Origin: Rutidosis leptorrhynchoides
Lineage: Eukaryota; Streptophyta; Magnoliopsida; Asterales; Asteraceae
Direction: 5' to 3'
DNA length: 64,000 bases
NCBI RefSeq assembly: GCF_046630445.1
Contig: NC_092334.1
Location: 107,247,001 to 107,311,000, forward strand
The notes under the pieces were generated by a model. It did no database searches and had not been told where the DNA came from. It saw nothing but the letters and a program-made list of their open reading frames with translations. Position numbers and translations under genes: made by a program. Positions within the stretch are counted from its first letter, which is position 1. The number at the start of each line of letters is the position of its first letter. This document shows, in pieces, positions 36,720-46,639 of this stretch.

Positions 36720-37492
36720 TGATGGGAAAATGGTCACAACGGGCAAACTACAAAGCGAAAACAAACCCGTTTGACAAGCATTTCCCGACCCGTATGAACC
36801 CGTGAGGAAACTAACAAATAAGGTATACCACAATCACCACAAATCAGCCCCAATTCTGTCCTAAATCAGGAAATACGAAATAACAAAGCACACACAATAC
36901 ACACGAGACTTTTTACGTGGAAAACCCCTCAAAATCGAGAGTAAAAACCACGGGACTCGTAAGCCACTTAAATTCCACTATCATCAACAAGGAGAGCAAT
37001 ACAATAATCCTTCTCTAGATCAACTAGAGGTATACAACATCATCATACTCTTGAACAACAATAATCAACAAGTATATGAAGAAATTAAAGACAAAAGAGT
37101 AATAACATCACCCAAAATTCTGCTACTGTTCGACCTATTGTAACTTGAGCTACAGACCTCTTTAGACGAATTCAACGGTTGAAAACCTTGGAACTGATGT
37201 CAGGAAGACACAGCCCAAATTTGATGAAGATCCAACGGTTAGATCTCCGGGGATCGTCTCTTTTCTGTCCTGCTGTCACTGTAGACGGAAATGGAGTTTT
37301 TTTTCACTCTTTTTCTTGATCTCAATCTGATCTCTCTCTCTCTCTCGTATCAATTGAAGATAGCTGGACACAATTCAAAATAATGCCCTCAAATGTTTGA
37401 CCAAGTCAACAAACCATTTGGGCCTAAATTGTTGGGCTTTAGACTTTGGGTTAAAGCTTCATCATATTGGAAACCCACTAATAAACCCAACA
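36720..37492 (-). repeat. Copia 5' LTR
   Basis: 773 bp with TG...CA ends. The target duplication CCGAG follows at 37493-37497. Confidence 0.92.
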
Positions 37493-37517
37493 CCGAGTAG
37501 TTCGTTTAGTTTTTTAG

Positions 37518-39123
37518 TGTTTTTTTTTAAAGGCAAGCAAACATATATTAAACAAAAAGACTAGCCAGAAGCTAGCAAGTACAACGACACCAAAAACAAT
37601 CCGCAAACATCAACGACCAGCAATACATTGACGACCCCCAAAACATTAACGAACACTAGCGGATATAACGAAAATATCATGAGAACTACATCACATCACA
37701 AACAAGATTAACACGAGAAAACGAAAAGGAAAAACAAACACGAATGGATCTAATCCATGTTCAAAATTGAGGAGCCGAACAACGTCTTCTATGTTTCAGA
37801 ATATGAGGATGATAAATCTTCGTCAGACTCGTCTTCATCTTCATCTTCATCTTCGTCATGCATGTTATCCATCGAATCAACGAACCGAAGACACCATTTA
37901 AATCGATTATGATATTTGTTTCGTTTCATTTGTTTCTTATCCCGAATGTAATTAAGAAAATGATGCTTATCTAACACTCTCTTAAACTTTTTCTTACGAC
38001 GAAAACGAGTCGAATAGCATTTTACCGAACAGTCAGCATAGTTGCTTGTAGAGTTGTCATCTGCCAAAACTTCAATAGTCTCCACCTCTGACCCATTTTT
38101 AATGTCCTTTTCCGATTTAAAGGGCCTAACATAATCAGAGGCAATTGAAGTTCCATGCCCATTAATAGATGGTGTAATTCCAATATTATTCACATTTAAA
38201 GCCTCGTCATTATCATGAACTGAAATATCATTAACTGATTCCTCTGGCCCAAATGCTAGTACTTCATTATCCTTAGATGGTCTCACAACATTTGGGCCCA
38301 ATGGCTTCTCGGGTTCAACAACTTTAGTCTGCTCGTAGGAGCCCGCCAGATGATCAAATTTGAATTCATTTGGGACTGAAATTGTACAAGATTTTTTGGG
38401 ACTCGGAACCTGCTCCTTGACCAACGGAACATACGCGTGATTGATGGGTTGAGAGCTCGAGGTAGAATTTCTGACGAAAGAGTTGTTTGATGCTCCACCC
38501 TGGTCACCTTGAAACTCACGTTCCCCGGCCGCCACATAAACCCCTGGAGACATATTTCCGGTGACCGGAATTTTTTCAAACTGACCACAGGTTTCTTCGT
38601 TATCAGACGATGATGGTGGAGGTGGAAAAGAGACGTCAACACCCTTTGTATCACAAACATTGAACTGATCATCTAAAGAACTTTTCTCCGTCTTCGCAAA
38701 CATTGAACTCTTGCTATCATCGTCGGTTAAAAACCAAGAATATCTATATCTATCTTTATTAAAGTTAAAGACAATCTTGTGATCTTTTACCGAAGCTTGT
38801 ATATTAATCGCGAAAACCATTCCGTTAACCTTTATCTCGATATGGTTTGAACATCCATGAGATTTGCTGGAACATTTAAGGTTAGTATTACTTACTGGAG
38901 GTTGAAACACAAGGTTAGTCGAAGAGCATTTGTCACCGGCAACTATATCCGCGAAGCTTCTTCCATTGCAACTTGCACCTTGAAATGAACAGGAAATTCT
39001 ATATGGGACCTTCGGCTCTAACCTCCCAGTATTTGGAATATCAGCAGCCATGCCATTTTCAGAGCAGGCAACATAATTATTTTTTCTCTCCATTGCTTTG
39101 TACACTCGAAGCCTCTCACCTCA
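37518..39123 (-). mobile_element. ORF1-only LINE copy inserted in the Harbinger right arm
   Basis: On the minus strand the copy runs from 39123 to a poly-A (poly-T 37520-37528). It is flanked by TTTTAGTGTTTT at about 37512-37524 and 39126-39137, fitting a target duplication of 12-14 bp. The 3' end has the plant LINE style GTTTAATATATGTTTGCTTG then CCTTTAAAAA. Only an ORF1-like frame and a 3' UTR are present; ORF2 is absent. Confidence 0.7.
37789..39105 (-). CDS. LINE ORF1-like protein (438 aa), uninterrupted
   Basis: The frame begins 18 bases inside the LINE 5' end and is fully open. It has RSFADIVAG at about residues 49-57, a motif common near the start of plant LINE ORF1 proteins. Later come Ser- and Pro-rich linkers, a Lys/Arg-rich basic stretch (RFRRKKKFKR, about 375) and a strongly acidic end (DEDEDEDEDESDEDL, about 418-432). 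ORF1 proteins bind LINE RNA. No RRM or CCHC domain could be placed with confidence. ORF2 is missing, so this copy cannot move alone. The long intact frame suggests a young copy or selection on the ORF. Confidence 0.6.
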   Translation of the reverse strand: MYKAMERKNNYVACSENGMAADIPNTGRLEPKVPYRISCSFQGASCNGRSFADIVAGDKCSSTNLVFQPPVSNTNLKCSSKSHGCSNHIEIKVNGMVFAINIQASVKDHKIVFNFNKDRYRYSWFLTDDDSKSSMFAKTEKSSLDDQFNVCDTKGVDVSFPPPPSSSDNEETCGQFEKIPVTGNMSPGVYVAAGEREFQGDQGGASNNSFVRNSTSSSQPINHAYVPLVKEQVPSPKKSCTISVPNEFKFDHLAGSYEQTKVVEPEKPLGPNVVRPSKDNEVLAFGPEESVNDISVHDNDEALNVNNIGITPSINGHGTSIASDYVRPFKSEKDIKNGSEVETIEVLADDNSTSNYADCSVKCYSTRFRRKKKFKRVLDKHHFLNYIRDKKQMKRNKYHNRFKWCLRFVDSMDNMHDEDEDEDEDESDEDLSSSYSET

Positions 39124-39547
39124 ATTTTAGTGTTTTATTTTAATAATTGTCGCATTTTATTTATCGTCGTAATGTTTTTAGTTTTAATTATTTGTAATGT
39201 TTTTTTTATTTATCAATGAAATTTTAGTTTTATGTTATTACATATTTATTATTTATAATATATATATATATAACTAAATTAATATTATTTTGGAAATAAT
39301 AAAAAAAATAAAAAAATTAAAAAAAAAAGGAAGGAAGAAGTGTCATGGTTGGGAGTGTTTAATCATGAGTTTAGTCCTAGGAAGAAAATGGAAAAAAAAA
39401 ATGTTGATGTGGCGCTGAAGACTAAGGTGGAGACATGTCTCCATTGGGAGCACTCTTAGCTATGAACTACGTAAATACTAGTGTTTTGTTTGGCATCTCA
39501 ATATTCTCACAAGAGAAAATGTCTAAACCTCACTATCAATATATCTT

Positions 39548-39655
39548 AAGGTGATTAATAAAAATGTCAATAATTTGAGATAACCCAATTAGCCATGTTC
39601 CAAGGTGGTTAATGAAAAGGTCAATAATTTGAGATAATGCAATTAGCCATGTTCC
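39548..39655. repeat. 54-bp tandem duplication
   Basis: Two adjacent units, 39548-39601 and 39602-39655, share most bases (both contain TCAATAATTTGAGATAA and AATTAGCCATGTTCC). It lies between the Harbinger end and a MITE. Confidence 0.85.
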
Positions 39656-39857
39656 AAGTACCGGGGGCGGAGGGAGGGGGTGCAAATGGGATCAGCCGCC
39701 CCTGACTTTGACGATCGAAATTTTTTCAGTCTATCTCTATGTTAAAGTTTGATTTTTTTTTTCAATTTTTTATATTTTGTTTTAACTGAAAAAAATTTCT
39801 GAACGGAAGAATTAATAAAAATGTTACCTTCATTCCCACAACAATTATAAAGAAAGA

Positions 39858-40028
39858 GGGAGTTGATATTTTCAAACTAATTTTTGATAAATTCACACAG
39901 ATTTACTAAACTGCCCTTATAGACATGCTGTACAAGTGTTTTGCTATGATTTATTGAAGGGCATTAACGGAAAGTATCAACAAACGTGTGTGAATGTATC
40001 AAAAATTTATTTTGAAATATCACTTTCC
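39858..40028. mobile_element. 171-bp MITE, relative of the elements at 19164 and 41684
   Basis: Inverted ends: GGGAGTTGATATTTTCAAAC on the left and, on the minus strand, GGAAAGTGATATTTCAAAAT on the right, with TTTTTGATA then ATTCACACA further in on both arms. Flanks AAAGAAAGA and AAAGAAAAT agree in 7 of 9 bases, a decayed 9-bp duplication. Confidence 0.7.
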
Positions 40029-40364
40029 AAAGAAAATAGGCAATGCAAAGACTTTTAATCACCACAAATGCCATTTATTTTTTCCCTATTATATATACTC
40101 CGTAACATATTACGTTATTACGGAGTAACATATATTTCACTGTTCTAAATTTTTTTTTTCATTACATTATAATAAAACATAACAAAATGAATGTGATTAA
40201 TCTGAGTTAAAACAATGTATCAACAATTAAAAACTACATCTGGAATTAAAATAAGAGATGCTGCATATCATAAATGAATGTTGTAATTAAGTAAATCATG
40301 CTTTATAAAAACCAACAAATATATAACCTCACATTTTTCTTATAACAAAATTTCAGCAGTACAA
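40029..40364. other. 3' flank of the ECA1-like gene
   Basis: AT-rich. Holds an inverted pair of TACTCCGTA (40096-40104) and TACGGAGTA (40119-40127). No gene seen. Confidence 0.4.
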
Positions 40365-40820
40365 TTACATTCCAATATCAGCAGCCGGTCCGTCCGCTGA
40401 AGCTGGAGCTGGAGCCAGAGCCGGTGCCAACTCGGGTTCAGGTATATCAACAGTAGAACATTTGCTAGTAACCAAAGGAGGAAAAATAAAAGACTCAAGT
40501 TTAGCAACACCAAGACTATCACATCTTTCACGAAAAGCATTAATCGCTTTGCAACAATCGGGTGCAGAATCGAGTAAATGGTTCTTCTGGCTGTTAATGT
40601 TAATGAACGATAATCGAATGCACGAGTAAACATTATGGATGGTTGCACCACATTGAAACTTCTTGATTAAAACTGAACCATCTTGGTTCTTATAAAATGG
40701 AAATGGTTTGTTAATAAATGGATTATAGAGAAGTGGCCACTTAAAAGGTGGATCATTTGCTTCTTGAGCCATTGCTGTTGAAGCAAAAACAAATGCAATC
40801 AAGATTAAAACCTTGTTCAT
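40365..40820 (-). CDS. ECA1 gametogenesis / prolamin-like secreted protein
   Basis: Single exon, 151 residues. Residues 1-18 are a clear signal peptide (MNKVLILIAFVFASTAMA, cut before Q19). The mature protein has six cysteines at 57, 67, 89, 90, 100 and 121 (C-x9-C-x21-CC-x9-C-x20-C). This is the plant prolamin-like (ECA1/egg-cell-secreted) pattern, a small disulphide-locked secreted domain often expressed in reproductive tissue. The tail (about 126-151) is Pro/Ala-rich and acidic (PELAPALAPAPAS), unusual for the core domain. A TATA-like box lies about 65 bases upstream on the minus strand. Specific function cannot be told from sequence. A second frame over 40340-40651 is a shadow. Confidence 0.78.
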   Translation of the reverse strand: MNKVLILIAFVFASTAMAQEANDPPFKWPLLYNPFINKPFPFYKNQDGSVLIKKFQCGATIHNVYSCIRLSFININSQKNHLLDSAPDCCKAINAFRERCDSLGVAKLESFIFPPLVTSKCSTVDIPEPELAPALAPAPASADGPAADIGM

Positions 40821-40881
40821 CTTTTTTTTTTTTTTTTTTACTTGTTTGATGTTGTGATGATTTGTTGTTGGTTGGACATTA

Positions 40882-40892
40882 ACATATATAGG
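40882..40892 (-). promoter_or_regulatory. Probable TATA box of the ECA1-like gene
   Basis: Minus strand CCTATATATGTT about 65 bases before the ATG. Confidence 0.5.
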
Positions 40893-41674
40893 CAGATGAG
40901 GTGGTTAATGACAATTAAAATATAACTTACTATATATAAAATGTGCCCTGTGGAGAAAAAAGAGCCCAAATGGAATACATTTAATAGGCCATAAATATCA
41001 TAAAGAAAATTATTAAAGCCACTTGATTTGTATAGAAGTTTCATCATAGCATAGTATCCAAGCTAAAGAATTACGGAATATATCTTGAAGTTGTTTTTTC
41101 TAGTATCTGTGTAATTAATGTCATTTACTATTATTTCATGTCCAGCTAAGGTTAAGGTTTGTAAAATAACCATTATGGTTTTCTATTTCTTTTAGGAAAA
41201 TATGATATGATCAAAAACTAAATTTTCACGAAATTATAAAGAAAACAAAGATTACATTTTGCTTCACATGGACTTGCAGTAAAACATGGCCATGTAATTC
41301 TACCATATATCAGAGCATACATACAACTTACATACTCCTATGTATCTAATCCAACTCAAAGCCAGACTCTTAAACTAGTAATTAAGGTTGAGACGACCAA
41401 ATATAGAATTGGTGAGCCGCACAAACCTTCTAAGGTACAAGCCATTAGAACACTTTCATCTCAATGTTTGTTACTACTCAGGCCCAACACGAATATGACC
41501 CGTCAAAGACCACTTTGTTCCTTGGAATCCAAATCGCTCAAATGGTACCCGACTCAATTAAGCTCCAAAATGAACCTGCTTTCACACCCATGCCATCACT
41601 CCATTCGGTCGAAGACTCCAATATAGAGGAGGGCACGACCCAACAAATATTCCATTAACTAAATAAAGCCGCCC
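40893..41674. other. Intergenic stretch
   Basis: Upstream flank of the ECA1-like gene. A 64-aa plus frame (41464-41658) shows no family resemblance; I do not call it a gene. Confidence 0.4.
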
Positions 41675-41683
41675 AAATCTTAT

Positions 41684-41855
41684 GGGAAATGATATTTCCA
41701 ACTCTACTTTTGATAGATCCACATATATTTACTAACATACCCTTAAAATATCTCTTACACAATTATATTGATATGATTTAATTGAGGGTGTTTTTGAAAG
41801 ATGACATCAAAAAAGAGTGGATCTATCACATATGAGTTTGGATATATCAGCTCCC
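41684..41855. mobile_element. 172-bp MITE with perfect 9-bp target duplication
   Basis: Inverted ends: GGGAAATGATATTTCCAACT on the left, and GGGAGCTGATATATCCAAAC on the minus strand of the right, with GATAGATCCAC inside both arms. It is flanked by AAATCTTAT at 41675-41683 and 41856-41864. The size and duplication fit a Mutator-like MITE. Confidence 0.87.
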
Positions 41856-41984
41856 AAATCTTATAGGACCATGAACAGTGGTGAATCTAAGATGAAAACT
41901 CAATGGAGTTTCAAAAAAATTTCAAAACTAATTATATTTGAAAGGTAATTTATTGGTTGTTTACCTCTGAAAAATTATAAATTT

Positions 41985-41986
<2 letters not shown>

Positions 41987-42053
<67 letters not shown>
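41987..42053. repeat. (TA)n microsatellite
   Basis: About 33 AT units without interruption. Confidence 0.9.
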
Positions 42054-42056
<3 letters not shown>

Positions 42057-42111
42057 ACACATTTTCCAACGAATGTATCCACAAGACAACATATTCTCTG
42101 TTGCTTTGAAG

Positions 42112-42312
42112 CAAGGGCGGACCTATATACAAGTGAGTGGTAGCACGGGACACCACTGAAATACGCGATGTAGTGGAAATTTTTTGGGGTTTTTAACTAG
42201 TGAAACCAGTGTGTAATTTTTTTTGCAGTGACACCACTAAGTCATCTAATAGAAAAAATTTTAGGTCTTTAACCAGTGATACCACTGACTACCATTCCTA
42301 GATCCGCCACTG
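42112..42312. mobile_element. 201-bp hAT-type MITE with 8-bp target duplication
   Basis: It starts CAAGGGCGGACCTA and ends GATCCGCCACTG, giving inverted ends of the CAGTGGCGGATCTA type typical of plant hAT elements. CTTTGAAG lies on both sides (42104-42111 and 42313-42320), the 8-bp duplication expected for hAT. No coding capacity. Confidence 0.85.
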
Positions 42313-42320
42313 CTTTGAAG

Positions 42321-43168
42321 TATAATTGAATTGAATTCAACATGCCTAATAATGTTCGGATTTGCCTTTCCTCATACTGATCTAATAAACCCGGTAGCCT
42401 CAAATCTCAAGCCACTGATCCATCCTCACTTGTTAAACCAACATCTGAGATATGACCCTGTTTCTTAGACGATAGCCGAAATAACGCCAGAAATTGATCT
42501 CTCAAATTTAAAATCCAAACCATAAGTCACGCCAAAAAGAAATACGCTTTCCATTTCCGATACTCCACTTCCAACTTTGCGACCTAAGGATTTCAAATAA
42601 CTCATCGGGACCTTGTAAAAGTCACACCAAATTGGAGACAACTTGTTTGTTCTAATTCGTGACAAATCAGTCAATATGTTACCTGGTGGGAAATCTCCAA
42701 AAGACAGCTCCATATCCATCCGAAAAGTCTCTTCTCGAATTTATGAACAGTCGGGTTCGAAGTCTTTTTCCTCATATCAACATCACATAACACATTCTCA
42801 AACTTCCTCTCAAACCGAACCCATGTCATTCATTATATACTTGCTCAAAAAAACTAAGAACACAATATTAATTAAATGAATGAATAAGTACTAAAGTAGA
42901 AAATACAACCATTTAAATAGACATATTCATTCTCAAATATGATAAATCAATGTTAAAAGAAAACTCACATAATAATTGGATTAAAGGATTTTTGATTTCA
43001 TAATAACATGAGCATCTCATGAATATTTTCCATGATGAAACTGATAGTATTACAACAGTTGCTCAAAAAAAGATTACTACAGACTGCTACAGACCATCAT
43101 CCCATAAAAAAATTACAGATTAAATAAAAAAAAACTTACAAAAAGATGACCATATTTCAAAAGAAAAG
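42321..43168. other. Intergenic stretch with an unrecognised ORF
   Basis: A minus frame at 42465-42719 could encode 84 residues (starts MDMELSFGDFPPGNIL) with ordinary codon texture; upstream minus sequence in another frame also looks protein-like. It may be a decayed gene piece, but I recognise no family. The rest, to the PP2A stop, is AT-rich 3' flank. Confidence 0.35.
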
Positions 43169-45816
43169 TTAATTTAAACGCGGCATAGTTACAAGAACAG
43201 CGGTAGTATCCCCCGTTATCGGCTGAAGACTAGCAGCATTCTCCAAACGGTCCCACGCTTCCTTCCTTTTTTCTGCTGCAGAACTTTGTTTTTCTTGTTC
43301 TTCCAAAAAACGCGCATGACAACCTAGGAATAACATGTTATCCATCTCTGTAAACACATTTCTCACGTTGAGTGTTAAGTTAAGAACCGATTGGTTCCAA
43401 TGATTCTGCACATTTGTTTCAAGTGACGGGAAAATGATGGGTAAGATCACTTGTCGATTGTGTCCAATTAGATTGTAGATTTCGTCATTATTCCATAAAA
43501 GTAACGCCCGTTCCGCCACCTGAAACGACAATAATTCGTCAAGTTGTCGTATTTTATAAACACAACTCGTGATATGTTTGGAACCACAAAATAATATCCA
43601 TGGTGCCAATGCAGCTACAACAAAGTACTTAGCAATAAAGACCTTATTAAAAATATTTTCACAATAACAAGATTGACATTTCGTTGCAAACTAGTTATTG
43701 CTTTTGCAGTAAATGGTATTATACGATAATAAAGTTGCATTCTTGGACCACTTGTAAGATGCAAGAAATTAATCATGCTTGTTCAGACTGCTCACTCTAG
43801 TAAGTTTCAGAATTTTTTTATATTAATGAGAACTATAATCTATCTACAAATTTAAGCCAAACGAATAGCTTTTAAATGCAGCAATCACAATTATGTAATA
43901 AAGCAGCAACGTTAAAGATATTTCGATTCAATTCAATTCAATTCAATTTAATAAAGTTTCAGTTTTCTAATTTTTCTTCCGGGACGTTTAGGTCTGACTC
44001 AAACCCAATACTTCATGTTAAGGTTGTTCCTTTACGGCTTTACATTAGCAAAAGGTTGAAATTTCAACTCATTTACTAGTAAAATGGTAGAGGCAGGTTA
44101 AGGCTTATGTCATTGATATCTAACATGTCAAATGAGAAAAATGAAACAAAATAGTAGTAGTAGTAGTAAACAATATAACAAGTCAAAAATCAAGAGTGTC
44201 CCAAAATATACTTCCACATGTTCATTACATACTATGAATTTGTTATGATCATTCAACAAATAACACATTTAACCCATTACACTACCCTTCCTATCAGCTC
44301 ATATTGCAATCTCTAACTTGAATAACGTTATCAGTCAATTCTATATGGTTTTAGGCATTTAGGGGTTGTTTACTGTTTATTTTTTATTAAGTGTTGTTTC
44401 CATAGCCTTTCGTTTGGGTAGGGGCTTCTGATTCTATGTCTCCTACAAACAGACCATTTTTCAAATTAAGTTACAGATTAAGTGACAAAGAAACATCAAT
44501 TTGGTTACTGAATTAAGAGCTCTACGAAAACTGAAACAGATCATTAAGTGGAAAGTAAACAGGCCCTTAGCACATATTGGGGGTATAAATAGCTGCATAC
44601 GAGACGTTTATAATGAAAACCTCAAATTACGAATTTGTCATGTAAAAATAGGACCACAACCCGAGCATACCTGAAAATGTGAACTGTTGATACAGCATCC
44701 AATTCGCCAAAACAAAGGCACCATCACTCTTTGAAACTCACTCATATTTATTCCTTCCAAAATTTCTTCAACTTCTCCCAAAAACATCACTTCTTTCTGA
44801 CTGTTAGTAATCGGCCAATACTTCAATAACCCCCTAATAACCGTACTAGCTAACTTTGGATCCTTTTCAATATACTGCGTAACACAATACGACAACTGCT
44901 GGAAATAAACCCCTAAACTTTTCGGTTTATGCAACGGAATCAAAGCCCTCCAAAGAAAAATCTTATGCTCTTCTTTTAGAGGCAATGCAAATCCAGTAAT
45001 CACACTCCCAAATATCTCTAACAACTCTGCAATCCCATTATGGCGTTCGTTTTCAAATACAAATCTGTAAAATATATTACTTATACTTTTTCGAATAAAA
45101 GGTCTATGCACCATGAACTTGCCATAAACTCGGTGCATTATCCCCTTCAAACACTCGCGCTCTCTAGGATCTTCAGATTCGAATAGATCAAGCAGTCGTA
45201 ATATGAACGCATGATTTATATACTTTTTCGCAAATTTAGCTTCAACCGAGGATGATTGTACGAATTTAAGCAATATATCATACACAAGTTGTAAATGAGG
45301 CCATGCCGGATCGAAAGAGGGCTCATCATCATCATTTTCACCTCCATTATTACTTCTAGAAGATCTATAATTAGGAGGAAATACTCTAAACAGGTTTACA
45401 GCACACATTTTACACAATGCTAAGATTGCAGGCTCAGAGAATTTAGGTGGCCCAGATGATATAAAATCTAATAGTTCAATTAAAGTTAACCTTTTTAGAT
45501 CTTTTTCAGCTGTGTTCTTACTAGGGTCACTAAAATCAAAAACCATACAACAAAGACTTAACTTACTGATAAAAAGTGACATTTTTTCTGTTGTGGGTGC
45601 ATCTTTGAAGGGTAAAAGAGGCTCAATTCCAGCTATAACACTTGATGGAAACACTGCTGATGATGTTCTTTTAGGTGCATTTATAGGTTTTGGTGATGCA
45701 CTGTTTAAGCTTGTGGTTCTTTGAATGCCACCATTGTTGGAATCATTCAAAGGGTCTTCAAAAGTTTCAGACTTGATTGATCTTTTGGGAAGCTTGTTAA
45801 GAAGCTGTTTGAACAT
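43169..45816 (-). CDS. Serine/threonine protein phosphatase 2A, B' (B56) regulatory subunit
   Basis: Exon 1 is 45816-44671 and exon 2 is 43519-43169. The 1151-bp intron (44670-43520) starts GTATGC and ends TTTCAG on the minus strand. Splicing falls between SSHFQ and [12 protein letters not shown], the usual junction in plant B' genes, and gives 498 residues, normal for the family. The B56 HEAT-like domain fills about residues 80-480: [55 protein letters not shown] and [16 protein letters not shown] are family hallmarks. The N-terminus [13 protein letters not shown] resembles the plant gamma/zeta/eta/theta clade. B' subunits direct the PP2A core enzyme to substrates and affect its location in cytosol and nucleus. 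This is the best-conserved host gene of the window and has no sign of damage. Confidence 0.95.
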
Positions 45817-46639
45817 TGTGAAATAAAAGTTTTAAAATTTCACTCAAATTAAAGATTGGGAAAGTAACCCATTTACAGAAACCACAGAAAAACTTACTTA
45901 AAAAGACCCTAATTTAAGAAACCTAAACATAACAAATTGTTATTAGCAATTGGGATTTCAATTTCAATAGGGAAGGTGAATTCTTGAATTAATTATGAAA
46001 AATTGCATGAAAAACAAAAAGGGTGGAAACCCAAGAAAGATGTTTCAAATCACAAGATCTGGACACAAAAAAGGCACAACATTTACTCCATAAATCTACA
46101 CAATGGGATTAAAAATAAAATAAAAATCAGATCTTGGAGGAACCCATGTTCTGGGTTGATCAAAAAATGTGATTTTTTTTTTCTTTTCTCTCACCAAAAT
46201 GGTAAAGTTACAGAGAGAGAGGGAGTGAACTCTTACAAATTAAATTAAATCTTTTTAATAAAAGAACAATTTAAAATCAGGGCACATGAAGCCAAAAAGC
46301 TTGAATTTTTTACTTTCTGGGAGTTGATTATGTATGTATGTATGTATTTTGGTGAAGATCACGTTACATTAACAGCACCATTTATATCACACATTCACAC
46401 TTCAAGGAATAAGAAGTAGAATGGGGGATTGAAAACAAAACAAAACACAATTAATTCAAAAGGCTCGAGTTTCTATAAAGACAGAAGAAAAAGCAAAGAG
46501 AGATGGAGAGAATAGGGAACTTTAAAGTGAAAATCGAGACAGATGTATCAATGAACCTCTGGCCATGGTAATTGGTTCACAAAAATCGAGTTAAAGATAA
46601 CTCCAATTTATTTACGGAGCATTTAAGGTGTGTTTATTT
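45817..46639 (-). promoter_or_regulatory. Promoter and 5' UTR region of the PP2A B' gene
   Basis: About 0.8 kb upstream with GA/CT-rich tracts (AGAGAGAGAGGGAG at about 46213) and a TATG repeat at about 46329-46347. A 5' UTR intron is possible because the leader is long, but I could not fix splice sites. It ends at a LINE relic. Confidence 0.4.

Larger units (their letters stand above)
23817..37492 (-). mobile_element. Ty1/copia retrotransposon (TNT1/Tork-like), split by an Athila-like insertion
   Basis: LTRs lie at 23817-24587 and 36720-37492, with TG...CA ends and 5-bp duplication CCGAG. The domain order on the minus strand is gag (36674-36066), zinc knuckle and protease (36065-35514), GAG-pre-integrase and start of integrase (35513-35352 and 27244-27008), rest of integrase, RT and RNase H (27007-24605). 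Integrase before RT defines Ty1/copia. A 8.1-kb element sits inside (27245-35346). All remaining pieces stay in one reading frame apart from three in-frame TGA codons (36066-36068, 35514-35516, 27008-27010). The closest lineage by gag style is TNT1/Tork (inference). Confidence 0.92.
23280..39455. mobile_element. PIF/Harbinger-type DNA transposon, non-autonomous, host of the nest
   Basis: The left end GAGTGCTCCCAA (23280-23291) is matched in inverted form at 39444-39455. Both sides carry TTA (23277-23279 and 39456-39458), the 3-bp duplication typical of PIF/Harbinger elements. Without the inserted copia (23817-37492) and LINE (about 37518-39123) the element is only about 0.9 kb. The left arm (23280-23816) contains a short open frame from 23596. 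The right arm (39124-39455) is AT-rich. No transposase is present, so it was mobilised in trans. Confidence 0.75.

Noticed and set aside
40340..40651. 103-aa minus-strand frame overlapping the ECA1-like gene
   Set aside because: Alternative frame of the same DNA, with no start context or domain.
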